From Brucella tritici (GTDB lineage: Bacteria > Pseudomonadota > Alphaproteobacteria > Rhizobiales > Rhizobiaceae), in NCBI RefSeq assembly GCF_902825325.1, contig NZ_CADEAR010000001.1, positions 372,001 to 436,000 on the forward strand: 64,000 nt of DNA, read 5' to 3'. Shown here piece after piece: positions 17,541-27,293 of the stretch (within the stretch, counting starts at the first letter, position 1; each line of letters starts with the position of its first letter). A program made the translations under genes and the position numbers. Below the pieces are notes generated by a model that saw only the letters and a list, made by a program, of their open reading frames with translations, ran no database searches and was not told where the DNA came from.

Positions 17541-18515
17541 CTAGCCAGCGTCGCGTCGGCTTCGCCAGGCGGATCGTTTCAACAGGTAATCGAAGGGAGG
17601 CATGACTGCCAGCAACGGCTCACGCTTCAATGCGAACGCCATCAACGAACCTGCCACCTTCGGCTGCCGCGCCAGATTGGAGATCGCAGACCAATAGGCA
17701 CGCTTGGTCAGGCAATCCTGAACCATTGCGAACAGATGGCGCTGATCCGGCAAGCTCGCACCTTCATGATCGAAGAAGGACCGGAATCCGGCTTCGAATT
17801 CCCGGTTCCAACTCAGAATGCCGTTCACTGTCGCCGATTGGTTCTGGGGATGCGAACGCGCGTAAGCCTGAATCTGGCTGGTAGAGGCGATGGAACCGCG
17901 CAGAGCGATACGCAGCCACATTTCGAGATCGTCAGTGTGAGAAAGCGAGGTGCGGTAATATCCTACCTCTTTCTGGATCGACGTCCTTACAACCGCCGTC
18001 GGGCCTATTATCGGGTTAAATGCATGCCGACAGGCAAATTCAATGAATTCATCCCCCGACCATATCCGCCAATCGTCCGGTGCGGCAACGGGAGTGGTGA
18101 GGCCGGGTTCACCGTCGTCGGCTCTGATCCTGCCTGTCGCGCCATGCGCAAGGTGAACGTCCACACATTGCGACAACACGCTTGTCGCCCTCTCCAAAGC
18201 TCCATTCGCCAATAGGTCATCCGAACACAGGATCAGGAAATATTCGGATGTGGCCCAATCTATGCCCTCATTGAATGAGGCATGCGGCCCGAGATTTTTC
18301 CGACGGAGCAGCAATTCGACACGGCTGTCACTGGCCGCAAGGCTCTTCGCCACCTCAACACTATTGTCGGTAGAGGCATTGTCGATGATCAGTAGACGGA
18401 CATTGGCACCTGATTGCCGCAATACACTGTTGGCACAGGTGGAAAGATAGCGACCATAGTTAAAGTTGGGGATGACGACATCGACCGTGGGCTGTTGTTG
18501 TAGGCGTCGGTCCAT
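17541..18515 (-). CDS. Glycosyltransferase family 2
   Basis: Inverting GT-A enzyme, 324 aa. The N-terminal PTVDVVIPNFNYGRYLSTC strand/loop binds nucleotide, DNASTDNS lies near residue 43 and the metal-binding LCSDD near residue 93, and a later ED-type acceptor segment (SLSHTDDLEMWLR) sits near residue 195. ATG 18515 has AGGAGA upstream and starts 11 bases after the flippase stop, so the pair is cotranscribed. A longer frame to 18572 would overlap the flippase. The sugar transferred is unknown. Confidence 0.85.
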   Translation of the reverse strand: MDRRLQQQPTVDVVIPNFNYGRYLSTCANSVLRQSGANVRLLIIDNASTDNSVEVAKSLAASDSRVELLLRRKNLGPHASFNEGIDWATSEYFLILCSDDLLANGALERATSVLSQCVDVHLAHGATGRIRADDGEPGLTTPVAAPDDWRIWSGDEFIEFACRHAFNPIIGPTAVVRTSIQKEVGYYRTSLSHTDDLEMWLRIALRGSIASTSQIQAYARSHPQNQSATVNGILSWNREFEAGFRSFFDHEGASLPDQRHLFAMVQDCLTKRAYWSAISNLARQPKVAGSLMAFALKREPLLAVMPPFDYLLKRSAWRSRRDAG

Positions 18516-18526
18516 GACAAGCTCTC

Positions 18527-20011
18527 CTATTCTGCCGGGGTCGAAGCTGAAGGCTGCGCACGCCGAACCCAAAGCTTCCCAATAGTCCAGCCCAGAACCG
18601 GTGAAACCTCTGCGGCGAAGGGATGCCGCACCAGGAACAGCGAGCTCAGCCAGCTAAATGCCGCCACAAGACCCATCGAAATCCCGGTGGCCCAATGAAT
18701 TTCCAGCGAAAAGCCATTCACCGCGACCATCACGAGCGGTATAGCCAGTGTCATCAGAGTAACAAGGCCGCTTTTCATCAATGCCCGGCCAAGCACGGTA
18801 TAGGAAAAAGCCACATGCCTGCGCACGAAAACGATGGCTATGACCATCTGTATCGGCAGACTGATGAACTGGCCAAGCGCAACGGCCATCAGACCGTAAA
18901 ATGCAGCGGTGCTTATAACGGTGAGCGCAACCAGCCGCGAAATCAGATTGGATAGGAAAGCTTCGCGATTTTCACCCAATGCCATCAACAAAGGATAGGT
19001 CAGGATCGCGGGGAACCAGAAAAGACAGGCCAGGCTCAGGATCGCTACGATGGGTGCCGCTTCGGACCAGCCGGGGCCAAGAATGATATGTACCGCCGGA
19101 TATGCAAGCAAAGCGAGCAATGCCTGTGCCGGCCAATAAGCAACGGTGATGTAGGATAAGGCACGTATATAGGACTGGCTGATATCAGCCCCGGCGCGGA
19201 CCTGCGCCGAAAGCATCGGGAACGCCACAGTGAAAACGGCTGAAAGGATAATACGATCCGGCAGACCGCTCAGCGTGTCGGCCCGGTTGTAAATTCCAAC
19301 TGCCGATATGGGCATGAAGCGTCCTAGCAGAAGCTGTGGAAGCGTCATGCAAATCTTGTTTAGCCCGGCATTGCCTCCAAGATAGATCCCGAACCGCCAG
19401 GCTGTATCGAAACTGGCCAGCGACGGACGAAACTGGCCTCTCAAAGGATGGATCGCGATAGCCAGTCCTGTTGTCATCAGGGCGCTCGCCAGCAATCCGA
19501 AGGCAAAGCACATATGTCCGAAACCGCAAAAGGCCATGGCAACCGTTACCAGGGCACCCAAACCGGATCCTGCAGTACGGATGCGCGCCAATGTTCCGAA
19601 GGCCATCTCACGCCTCAGCAGTGCGACGACCGGCAAGGACAGGCTTTCGACCAGCGCTGCAACGATCGTGATGCTAAGAAAGAGCTTCAGTTTCGGGTCG
19701 TTATAGGACTCGGCGAAATAACCCAGTGTGAAATAGAGGGCCAGCGACAGCAGCAGCGTCACGCCCATAAGAAAAGTAAGCGAAGTCCGGATATCCTGAT
19801 CACGCACCTTGTCGATCTTTATCAGGAATTCCGGACTGGCGAATTCGCGCAGTGAAAACACAAGCGCCGTAAGGCTCAAGCCTATTACACCCATTCCGGT
19901 TTCTGCCGGCCCCAGAAGCCGAGACACCGCTGCGACGGTTACAAAGTTAAAAAGTAGCCCCGCATACTGCTCCAGCGCCGCCATGACAAAGCCCCTGCGA
20001 ACGCCATTCAT
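18527..20011 (-). CDS. Polysaccharide flippase (Wzx-like, MOP superfamily)
   Basis: 494 aa integral membrane protein with about 12-14 hydrophobic segments. It moves undecaprenyl-linked repeat units from the cytoplasmic to the periplasmic side. The N-terminal FNFVTVAAVSRLLGPAETGMGVIGLS segment is typical of PST/Wzx proteins, as is the RFMPISAVGIYNRADTLSG segment near residue 240. GGAGCGGATC precedes the ATG at 20011. It heads an operon with the GT2 gene. Together with the polymerase candidate at 22955 and the export pair at 31-34.6 kb it defines a Wzx/Wzy-type pathway. Confidence 0.85.
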   Translation of the reverse strand: MNGVRRGFVMAALEQYAGLLFNFVTVAAVSRLLGPAETGMGVIGLSLTALVFSLREFASPEFLIKIDKVRDQDIRTSLTFLMGVTLLLSLALYFTLGYFAESYNDPKLKLFLSITIVAALVESLSLPVVALLRREMAFGTLARIRTAGSGLGALVTVAMAFCGFGHMCFAFGLLASALMTTGLAIAIHPLRGQFRPSLASFDTAWRFGIYLGGNAGLNKICMTLPQLLLGRFMPISAVGIYNRADTLSGLPDRIILSAVFTVAFPMLSAQVRAGADISQSYIRALSYITVAYWPAQALLALLAYPAVHIILGPGWSEAAPIVAILSLACLFWFPAILTYPLLMALGENREAFLSNLISRLVALTVISTAAFYGLMAVALGQFISLPIQMVIAIVFVRRHVAFSYTVLGRALMKSGLVTLMTLAIPLVMVAVNGFSLEIHWATGISMGLVAAFSWLSSLFLVRHPFAAEVSPVLGWTIGKLWVRRAQPSASTPAE

Positions 20012-20308
20012 GATCCGCTCCAGCGGGTATTCCCAGGCGAAATCGTCGTTCTCCGTATCACCTCTTCGTCCCCCATTTCATACTGTCGCGGGCATACCGG
20101 CACCGGCACACTGGCTAAAGCGTTCGCAGGCGCGATTTTCCGGATCAGGCCCAGAATAGACTTTTGCTACCGGCAAGAAATGTCGCCCTTGGTGTTAACC
20201 CCTGACCTGAAAGGAGTATGCGGCACGCTCTAAAGCCAAGTCGTGGATCACCGCGGCAATGGGTAAAAATTTCCAAAGTTTGATCTTTGCACGCGCCTCG
20301 GAGGAGAC
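20012..20308. other. Divergent spacer, flippase / WecA-like gene
   Basis: 297 bases without a supportable gene. It must hold promoters for both divergent operons. CGGAGGAG precedes the plus-strand ATG at 20309. A short CACGCTCTAAAGC segment at 20225-20237 resembles one end of the mosaic repeat, but no full element is present. The GGCG/CGCC element is absent here. Confidence 0.5.
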
Positions 20309-21457
20309 ATGACGAGTCTTTCCTGGATCACGCTTCTGGCTTTCGCGCTTTCCGTTGCCTTCTGCCTCGGTTTTCGCGGGCTGGCACGCGAATGGTATCT
20401 CATCGACATTCCCGATGCCCGCAAGAGACACGACGGAAACGTTCCGCTTTGCGGTGGCATCGCCATTTTTCTCTCGTTTTCCGTAGCAGCGCTTCTGGCG
20501 CACGGCATTTCGGGCCATGCCAGCGCCATGACCTTGCTGCCGGGCCTTGTGCTTATCCTCATCACCGGTGTTCTCGATGACCGTTTCAACCTGCCGGTCA
20601 CGCCGCGCCTCGCGATTCAGCTGCTTGCAGCCTTTCTGATGATAGGCATCGCCGGAATACGGCAGATTTATCTCGGACTTGCATCGGACGGCGTTGAGGC
20701 TTCAGCGTCCGCCAATCCGGAAATGCTGTTTCAGGTTCTGACCGGACCGCTGTTCATGATTATGGCGTTCGCTTTCATTGTTGGCCTCGTCAACGCCATC
20801 AATATGAGTGATGGCGTTGACGGACTGGCGGGATCGGCTAGTGCTGCAGCGTTTTTCTGGCTGGCCGTCATCGGCTTCGGGATCGGCGAACATCGCCTTG
20901 GGCTGCACGCACTCGCGCTGGCTGCTGCTTGTCTCGGCTTTCTCGTCTTCAACATGCGGCATCGCTGGCGTGCAAAGGCCAGTCTTTTCCTTGGCGACGG
21001 CGGCAGCACCTTTCTCGGTGCGGCGCTTGCCGGATTTATCCTCATCCTTGCGAACGGAACCATCGCCGTCGCCTTTCCCGTCCTGATCTGGGTCGTCATC
21101 GTGCCTGTCATCGATACGCTGAGCCTGATCGTGCGCCGCATGTCCGCACGCAGAAGCCCGTTTTCGCCAGATCGGCAGCATCTGCACCACCTGCTGATGG
21201 ATGCGGGGCTTTCCTGCGGGCAAACAGCCGTGGCGGTTATGGCGCTTAACTTCATGGCCGGGGCCATCGCCTATATCGCGATCCGGCTCGACATACCTGT
21301 CTGGCCGATGCTTCTCGCACTGGCGATCCCTGCCGCAGCGCACACGCTTTTCGTGCTGCGCATGACCAGGGGCGCGCGTCCGATCATTGCCGCCTCAATG
21401 GCCGAGGCCAACCCGACAACAAAACCGAACATCAACTATCCTGGGGCAACTTCATGA
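20309..21457 (+). CDS. WecA/MraY-family undecaprenyl-phosphate sugar-1-phosphate transferase
   Basis: Polyprenyl-phosphate HexNAc-1-phosphate transferase of 382 aa with about 11 transmembrane segments, expected to start repeat-unit synthesis on the lipid carrier. Conserved family loops are present: the KRHDGNVPLCGG loop near residue 39, LITGVLDDRFNL near residue 88 (DDxxD-type metal site), NAINMSDGVDGLAG near residue 168, LFLGDGGSTFLG near residue 228, and the basic HIR-like loop SPDRQHLHHLL near residue 288. An N-acetylhexosamine is the usual sugar. It heads a tightly overlapping five-gene plus-strand operon. Confidence 0.87.
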   Translation: MTSLSWITLLAFALSVAFCLGFRGLAREWYLIDIPDARKRHDGNVPLCGGIAIFLSFSVAALLAHGISGHASAMTLLPGLVLILITGVLDDRFNLPVTPRLAIQLLAAFLMIGIAGIRQIYLGLASDGVEASASANPEMLFQVLTGPLFMIMAFAFIVGLVNAINMSDGVDGLAGSASAAAFFWLAVIGFGIGEHRLGLHALALAAACLGFLVFNMRHRWRAKASLFLGDGGSTFLGAALAGFILILANGTIAVAFPVLIWVVIVPVIDTLSLIVRRMSARRSPFSPDRQHLHHLLMDAGLSCGQTAVAVMALNFMAGAIAYIAIRLDIPVWPMLLALAIPAAAHTLFVLRMTRGARPIIAASMAEANPTTKPNINYPGATS

Positions 21458-22341
21458 ACGTTTCCGTACTCATCATGACGCTGAACGAAGAGGTCAACCT
21501 GCCTGCCTGTCTCGCCTCGCTGGACTGGTGCGACGACATCGTCATCCTCGATTCTTACAGCAGCGACCGTACGGTCGAGATTGCGAAGGCAGCGGGAGCC
21601 CGCGTGTTTCAGCGTGCCTATGACACCGAGGACCGCCAGCGTATGTATGGCCTGACAGAAATCAAGTTCAAGCATGACTGGGTCTATACGCCGGATGCGG
21701 ACGAGATCACACCGGCGGACCTGCGTGACGAAATGCTGGCGATTGCCGCTGATCCCAAACGACCCGAAGTCTTCTTCAAGGCGCGTTACAAGAACATGTT
21801 CATGGGGCGCTGGATACGCCATGCGAGCCTTTATCCCACCTGGATCACCCGGCTGGTAAGGCCCGACCGGGTCCGGTTCGAGCGTTCAGTGCATTCACGT
21901 GCCAGCGGGGGGCCGGAAGGCGCTCTGCAGGCGCATTTCATCCATTACAGTTTCAACAAGGGCCTTGAAGCCTGGTACGACAAGCACAACCGTTACTCTT
22001 CCGCTGAGGCTGATCTGTCCGCCTCCCGCCTGCTTGAACGCAGGATCGACTGGGGCGGAATTCTTTCGACAGTTCCAGAACGGCGGCGGCGGGCGTTGAA
22101 ATCGCTCTCCTATCACATGCCGTTCAGGCCGAGTCTGCGCTTCCTCTACATGTATTTGCTGCGCGGCGGCTTTCTCGACGGCAAGCCCGGCTATCTCTAC
22201 TGCCGCCTGCTTTCCGCTTACGAGTTCATGATCGTCGTCAAGACGGAAGAGCAGCGCCAGCGCCAATCTGCGTTGCTCGCGGAAAACTCGCCCGTCAGGC
22301 ACCCGCTGGAAACCGAAACACCGGAACGGCGTATGGTATGA
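21454..22341 (+). CDS. Glycosyltransferase family 2 (WaaE/KdtX-like)
   Basis: GT-A transferase of 295 aa. The start MNVSVLIMTLNEEVNLPACL and the DSYSSDRTVEIA segment are typical of the WaaE-like branch, with the metal site in TPDADE near residue 87. The middle segment FMGRWIRHASLYPTWITRL is characteristic of this branch (family matching from memory). A short hydrophobic stretch near residue 230 may give membrane association. Overlaps of 4 bases on both sides show tight operon packing. It most likely adds an early sugar after the WecA-like step. Confidence 0.82.
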   Translation: MNVSVLIMTLNEEVNLPACLASLDWCDDIVILDSYSSDRTVEIAKAAGARVFQRAYDTEDRQRMYGLTEIKFKHDWVYTPDADEITPADLRDEMLAIAADPKRPEVFFKARYKNMFMGRWIRHASLYPTWITRLVRPDRVRFERSVHSRASGGPEGALQAHFIHYSFNKGLEAWYDKHNRYSSAEADLSASRLLERRIDWGGILSTVPERRRRALKSLSYHMPFRPSLRFLYMYLLRGGFLDGKPGYLYCRLLSAYEFMIVVKTEEQRQRQSALLAENSPVRHPLETETPERRMV

Positions 22342-22958
22342 TGCTGCTCATCATTCTGCCCTGTGCCGTCCTGTTCGGTCTTGCTGCGATGTTCTTTTCA
22401 GAACCGGTTCTGACCTTGCAGGATGATGGCGGCAAAGCGGATATAATCGTCGTTCCCGGTGGAGACGGGCCGCCCCGCGCAGCACAAGCAGCCCGCCTCT
22501 GGAAGGAAGGCCGCTCGCCCGTGATCCTTGTTACCGGAGACGGTGACTGCCTTTATAACAAGCGGATCATGGTGCGTAAGGGTGTGAAACCATCAGCGAT
22601 CTTCGTGGAATGCCAATCGGGCAGCACATGGCAAAATGCGCGGTTTTCTGCGCCGGTCATGCGCGAGATACAGGCCAGAAGCGCGCTGATCGTGACCAAC
22701 TGGTATCATTCGCGCCGCGCTGTGGCGAGCTTCCGTGCTGCCTGCCCTCAGATGCGCTTCATTTCGTCCCCGATCGGCGGCGATGGCGGTCATCCCGGAT
22801 TCCCGGCAACGCCTGCAGATATGGAACTTGTCGCCAAGGAATATGTGAAGCTCGGCTGGTATCTGCTTTCAGGCCGCATCTTCCCGCACGATCTTGCCGC
22901 TGGCGAACCGGCACCTGATCTTTCTGACGTTTGCGCCTTGGCGGGAGCCGTTCGATGA
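22338..22958 (+). CDS. DUF218 (YdcF/SanA-like) membrane-anchored protein
   Basis: 206 aa with an N-terminal transmembrane helix (residues 2-20) and a DUF218 domain. Visible are DIIVVPGGDGPPRAAQAARLWKEG split around residues 34-57, ILVTGDGD, the SGSTWQNARFS segment (conserved Glu/Ser-Thr region), and LIVTNWYHSRRAVASF near residue 116. The ElyC relative affects undecaprenyl-phosphate metabolism and DUF218 genes recur in polysaccharide loci, so a role in lipid-carrier or envelope homeostasis is plausible. The exact reaction is unknown. Confidence 0.8.
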   Translation: MMLLIILPCAVLFGLAAMFFSEPVLTLQDDGGKADIIVVPGGDGPPRAAQAARLWKEGRSPVILVTGDGDCLYNKRIMVRKGVKPSAIFVECQSGSTWQNARFSAPVMREIQARSALIVTNWYHSRRAVASFRAACPQMRFISSPIGGDGGHPGFPATPADMELVAKEYVKLGWYLLSGRIFPHDLAAGEPAPDLSDVCALAGAVR

Positions 22959-24244
22959 ACCTCTCGCTCACCTGGATTTTCGCCGGTTTCGTCCTCTGCC
23001 TTCTGGCCGGTGGCCTCCTCTCCCGTCCCGAACGCATGTATCAGTTTCCATTCCTTGCAGGCGTGATGACCTTTGGCTTTCTGCTGCCACAGCTCCCTGC
23101 CCTCGTTTATGACCATTTTCTGCCATCTGGCGCCTATGCCAAGACGATGATCATGGGCATCCTGTCCCTTGCAATGCTGGTTCTCGGCTGGCGGATGGCC
23201 AAACGCCCGATCAAATTTCTCAGCATGAGCTTCAGCGAACGGAGATTGCTATGGGCCGCAGCCGGTCTGTCGATATTCGGCGCGGTGTTCTACTTCCTCT
23301 TGAGTCGCCTTCCCGGAGATGTTTCCATCGGCATGCAGATGACCGGAATGCCGGTGGTCTATCTCTTCTTTGCGCAGCTCATGCCTTATGGCCTCGCCAT
23401 CGCCCTTCTGTGCTTCGCACGGCGTCCGTCATGGTTTGCGCTGACGATCATTCTTTTTGATCTGGTCTTCTATTTCGATCGTATTCTGGTGACCGGAAAG
23501 CGTGCAGAGACCATTCAGCTGGTGCTTATGTTCCTTCTTGCCTTCTGGTTCTACCGGCGAATTTTCGTTCCTCGAACAGTCATGGCAATCGGCATTCTGG
23601 CCGGTACTTTTCTGATGACCAGCATGGGCGATTATCGTCAGGTTACCCGCACGGATGCGAGCTTCGTTCTCGATGAGATTCTGGAAATCGACTACGCTGC
23701 CAATTTTCGCAGCACCCTGGAGCGCGGCGGCCCCGAAATGCGCAATGCCGTACAACGTATCGATGAAATCGATCGGCGGTTGGAATTCGACTACGGCAAG
23801 TATCACTGGAATCGTATCATTTTTACATTCGTTCCAGCGCAACTTGTGGGCAGCAATATCAAGGAAGCACTCTATCTCGATGTCCCGGAACCCGGTCGGG
23901 ATTACAATCCTCTGACCGGCACGACGGAAACCGGACTGGTCGATGCATTTTCGTCGTTCTGGTACTTCGGAGCCCTGAAATTCCTGCTGCTGGCCTGGGC
24001 CATGCGCAGGCTCTGGGAAACCGCAATGGCAGGCGAGATGCTGGGGCAATTGGTTTACATGCTTTCCATCGTCCCAGCCATGCATTCCATTTCCCACCAC
24101 ACGGATTGGGTCGTGCCGGTCTGGATTCACATGTCATTGTTTCTCATTCCCATTCTGTCGTTCTGCGTCATTCGCAATCGCTCGATCCACCTGCCGCTTC
24201 CGGCATCGCATAGCGGCAAGCTTCAGGAAGGATGGTCATCATGA
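22955..24244 (+). CDS. Putative polysaccharide polymerase (Wzy-like membrane protein)
   Basis: 429 aa hydrophobic protein with about 10 transmembrane segments and a large loop near residues 225-320 (including DYRQVTRTDASFVLDEILEI and PGRDYNPLTGTTETGLVDAF). Wzy polymerases have little sequence conservation and are usually recognised by topology and location; it sits between GT, DUF218 and acetyltransferase genes, and no other polymerase candidate is in the cluster. The start ATG overlaps the upstream stop (ATGA). The polymerase call is an inference from topology and context. Confidence 0.65.
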   Translation: MNLSLTWIFAGFVLCLLAGGLLSRPERMYQFPFLAGVMTFGFLLPQLPALVYDHFLPSGAYAKTMIMGILSLAMLVLGWRMAKRPIKFLSMSFSERRLLWAAAGLSIFGAVFYFLLSRLPGDVSIGMQMTGMPVVYLFFAQLMPYGLAIALLCFARRPSWFALTIILFDLVFYFDRILVTGKRAETIQLVLMFLLAFWFYRRIFVPRTVMAIGILAGTFLMTSMGDYRQVTRTDASFVLDEILEIDYAANFRSTLERGGPEMRNAVQRIDEIDRRLEFDYGKYHWNRIIFTFVPAQLVGSNIKEALYLDVPEPGRDYNPLTGTTETGLVDAFSSFWYFGALKFLLLAWAMRRLWETAMAGEMLGQLVYMLSIVPAMHSISHHTDWVVPVWIHMSLFLIPILSFCVIRNRSIHLPLPASHSGKLQEGWSS

Positions 24245-24867
24245 CCGTGACCTCAGATCACACAGGCTCGCTGACCGGAGAAACCAGCCGCCCCCGCCAG
24301 ACAGAGAGCATTACGGGCAGAATGACCGCATCGCGCCCCATGGAAGGTGGCGCGACCTTCACATTCCAGCACCGCGTACGACGTCTTTGCTGGCAGGCGA
24401 GCTGGCTGGTGCTGGCAGCATGGACACCATCCTTCCTGTGGCGCTGGCGTGGCATGGTGCTGCGTGCCTTCGGCGCGAAGGTTCACAGGACGGCCATCGT
24501 GCGCGGCAGTGCACGCATCTGGTGGCCGGGCAATCTGACCATGGGAGCACACGCATCGCTGGGACCGGGCGCGCTTTGCTATAACGTGGCGCATGTGACG
24601 CTTGCGCCCTTCGCCATCGTCTCCCAGCGCGCGCATCTCTGCACTGCGGGCCACAATATCGATCAGGCGGAATTCCCGCTCACGGCGGCGCCCATACACA
24701 TCGGGCCACATGGCTGGGTTGCAGCTGAAGCCTTCGTGGGACCGGGCGTCAGTATCGGTGAAGGCGCTGTTCTCGGAGCACGGGGAGTCAGCTTCCGCGA
24801 TATGGACCCATGGATGGTTTATGCGGGCAATCCGGCCAAGCCGGTACGGCCACGGCGAAAGCCTTGA
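24241..24867 (+). CDS. WcaF-like O-acetyltransferase (left-handed beta-helix)
   Basis: 208 aa hexapeptide-repeat acyltransferase. The repeats start near residue 80 (VHRTAIVRGSARIWWPGNLT) and continue through FVGPGVSIGEGAVLGARGV near residue 165, ending with the family-typical VYAGNPAKPVR. A catalytic His lies in CTAGHNID near residue 140. WcaF/WcaB-type enzymes acetylate sugars of colanic acid-like polymers from acetyl-CoA. It is the last gene of the plus-strand operon, with a 4-base overlap to the polymerase candidate, and it abuts a convergent GT gene 3 bases away. Confidence 0.83.
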   Translation: MTVTSDHTGSLTGETSRPRQTESITGRMTASRPMEGGATFTFQHRVRRLCWQASWLVLAAWTPSFLWRWRGMVLRAFGAKVHRTAIVRGSARIWWPGNLTMGAHASLGPGALCYNVAHVTLAPFAIVSQRAHLCTAGHNIDQAEFPLTAAPIHIGPHGWVAAEAFVGPGVSIGEGAVLGARGVSFRDMDPWMVYAGNPAKPVRPRRKP

Positions 24868-24870
24868 TTG

Positions 24871-26067
24871 TCAGCTTGCGGGAACGGACCGGAGCGCCTT
24901 GCGCCTTGCAACGGCGTCGGTCTTCTGTGACTGAAAGCTTTGGTAGGCTGCAATCGTCTGATGCGCAATGCGAGGCCAGGTGTAGTTATCCCGGACGAGC
25001 TTGGCTCCGGCCGCACCCATTCGCGCGGCGCGATCGGGGTCTTCGAGAATCCGTTCAAGCGCCGAAGCCACAGCCATCGGGTCGAGCGGGCAGACCACAC
25101 CGGCACCGGCCTCGGCAACTTCCGGAAAATGACACCCATCCGTAATCGCCACCGGCACACCGCAGGCAAGGGCCTCGGTTATGGCAACGCTGAAACCTTC
25201 CTGACGGCTCGGCAGACAAAAACAGGCCGATTGTTTCAGGGCAGCGATCTTGGCCGGACCGTAAAGCCCGCCGGTCACATGAACGCGCGCCTCAAGTCCA
25301 TAGTGACGAATACGCTCACGAAACTCGTCTTCCGCTCCGCCATCCGGCCCTGCGACCACCAGATCCACATCGGGAAACAAGGAAGCAACGCGGCGAAAGG
25401 CATCGGCCAATATATCAAGCCCTTTCTTGTAGTGAAGCCGCGACAGAAACAGAACATAAGGCCGCTTCGGCAAACCGATGTCAGCGGTTTCGCCGCCCTC
25501 GACTTCGTTGAGGAAGATGCCGTTCGGGATAATCATCGACGGCGGTTTCAGACCAAGAGGTCGCATCAGCTCGATTTCGTCTGCATTAAGAGCGTGAATG
25601 AAGGCTGCACCGTCGAGCATCCGACGAAAGCCGAGCGTCATCGCGAATTTCTTCTTCCACGCGCTCTGCCGCATGCTCCATATATCGAGCATGCCGCAGC
25701 AACATATGCAGTAAGGCACACCATAGCGACGACAGAACATCGAAGCGCGCAGCAGATTGGTCTCCCATACGCCATGCAGATGCACGAAATCCGCGAGGCG
25801 CAGCAGTGGCTGCATCGCCTTCGCGGCAGCTCCTCCGAACAACGTTTCCCGCAGATCTGGCATCGGCAGAAGAAGCGTGCGCACCTTGTCAAAACCGGGA
25901 ATGGTTGCGGTCGCCCTGATGGCGCGTCTGTTCACCTCGTCATCGCTATAGCTTATGATTGTCACCTCGTGGCCAAGAGTAGCCTGCGCTGCCGCCAGCC
26001 TTACCACGACGGCCTGTGGCCCCCCCTTGGCAGGATCGAAGGAACCGATGACGTGGACGATGTTCAT
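24871..26067 (-). CDS. Glycosyltransferase family 4
   Basis: GT-B enzyme of 398 aa. N-terminal IGSFDPAKGGPQAVVV loop, VLFLSRLHYKKGLDILADAF near residue 205, VVAGPDGG near 240 and the E-x7-E motif QEGFSVAITEALACG near residues 290-305 are all present. A run of cysteines CICCCG near residue 120 is unusual for a cytoplasmic transferase. It is the last gene of a three-gene coupled minus-strand operon of GT4 enzymes (4-base overlaps). It probably adds one sugar to the lipid-linked unit; specificity is unknown. Confidence 0.85.
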   Translation of the reverse strand: MNIVHVIGSFDPAKGGPQAVVVRLAAAQATLGHEVTIISYSDDEVNRRAIRATATIPGFDKVRTLLLPMPDLRETLFGGAAAKAMQPLLRLADFVHLHGVWETNLLRASMFCRRYGVPYCICCCGMLDIWSMRQSAWKKKFAMTLGFRRMLDGAAFIHALNADEIELMRPLGLKPPSMIIPNGIFLNEVEGGETADIGLPKRPYVLFLSRLHYKKGLDILADAFRRVASLFPDVDLVVAGPDGGAEDEFRERIRHYGLEARVHVTGGLYGPAKIAALKQSACFCLPSRQEGFSVAITEALACGVPVAITDGCHFPEVAEAGAGVVCPLDPMAVASALERILEDPDRAARMGAAGAKLVRDNYTWPRIAHQTIAAYQSFQSQKTDAVARRKALRSVPAS

Positions 26068-27293
26068 GGCGTCTTCTCCTGAAAGATTGCTGAAGCCAGC
26101 CGCTCGCCATAACGCGATAAGGTATAATCAGCCGCGCGTTCACGCGCGTTTTCCCCCATCCGTTCCAGCATAGTCGGGTTCCCTGCCAGTTCCCGCAGGA
26201 TTTCCACCGTTTCCCTGACGTCGCGGATCGGTACGATATACCCATCGATTCCGTGGCGTACGACACTGCCTGTATTTTCGGTACAAATCACAGGCAGCCC
26301 GGCGGCCAGTGCTTCATAAACGGAGATTGCCGACCCTTCGCAGAGTGATGGCAGCAGAAAGACATCCGCCCATTCAAACTGCTTGCGCATCTCACTGCGT
26401 GGAATGGGGCCCGTCAATTCTACAGAGACAGCAAGTTTGGCCTGCGCTTCGGGCAATAACTCCAAAGGACCGACCATCCGAAACTCCACCTCTCCCGCCA
26501 GCAATCGGGAAACCCCGCCGACATAGGGCGAACCTTTGCGTAAGCCGACGGCGCCCACCGTCAGCACACGCAATTTACCCGGAGCTCGCGGCTTCCGTTC
26601 AAACTGGAAGCGTGTATCAACCCCGGTCGGAACCATGACGATCTTTTCCGGTGCGCAACCTTCTTCAATCACGTGACGGGCGACAAAGGGCGACGGGCAC
26701 ACGACCACATCGGCCAATTGCCATTCGGCGCGTTCACGCTCGGCAAAAGCCTCGGAGTATCCATCACTCTCGACCGGCAATTGCCAGCCCGGATTCAACA
26801 ATTCCTCTTCATAACCAAGCTGGTCTACGATGGTGCGCGGTGCGATGACCTGATCAACCGCCGTCCAAAGGCCCATTTTTCGTGCGGCCGACAGCACTTC
26901 CACAGCTTCGCCGCTGAAGGCATAGATACCGCCAGCGCCGTGAAAGCCACTTTCGGCAACCAGCCTGCCGAATGTTTCGCCGGCCCATATCGCATTGGCC
27001 GTGGATTTCGGCCCCGTCTGGTTGGCCAGTCTGCGCACTGCAGAATGCAGTCCGAAGCCGGGAAAAGTCGTCATTTGTTCGAGCGGAATTCCCTGTGGCT
27101 TGCGTCCGATCAATCTGCGTACAGAGGATGGAAGCGCATTCGGCGGCAAGCTGTTGAGAAAACGCGGCCACCCCTGAAAAGCACATATATCCGTATAGAA
27201 ATGCGCCAGTTTCTGATTGTTCGCAAAAATCCGCGGAACCGCGTAGTGCCGACGCGCACCCAGCTGGCTGACGACAACCGATCCATCCATCAC
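26064..27293 (-). CDS. Glycosyltransferase family 4
   Basis: 409 aa GT-B enzyme. The C-terminal half shows LRVLTVGAVGLRKGSPYV near residue 240, the RMVGPLELL segment, and the donor motif CEGSAISVYEALAAGLPV near residues 318-335 followed by TENTGSVV. The N-terminal half is divergent (MMDGSVVVSQLGARRHYAVP), as is usual for the acceptor-binding domain. It is the middle gene of the coupled triple. Donor and acceptor are unknown. Confidence 0.83.
   Translation of the reverse strand: MMDGSVVVSQLGARRHYAVPRIFANNQKLAHFYTDICAFQGWPRFLNSLPPNALPSSVRRLIGRKPQGIPLEQMTTFPGFGLHSAVRRLANQTGPKSTANAIWAGETFGRLVAESGFHGAGGIYAFSGEAVEVLSAARKMGLWTAVDQVIAPRTIVDQLGYEEELLNPGWQLPVESDGYSEAFAERERAEWQLADVVVCPSPFVARHVIEEGCAPEKIVMVPTGVDTRFQFERKPRAPGKLRVLTVGAVGLRKGSPYVGGVSRLLAGEVEFRMVGPLELLPEAQAKLAVSVELTGPIPRSEMRKQFEWADVFLLPSLCEGSAISVYEALAAGLPVICTENTGSVVRHGIDGYIVPIRDVRETVEILRELAGNPTMLERMGENARERAADYTLSRYGERLASAIFQEKTP

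Noticed and set aside
17484-17545. TAGAGCATTT...TCTCTAG between two convergent genes
   Set aside because: The ends resemble the mosaic repeat but the interior modules are absent and the match is too short to claim.
17962-17969. A CCTACCTC match inside the GT2 gene resembling the cluster element
   Set aside because: It encodes a normal part of the protein and lacks the GGCG/CGCC palindrome.
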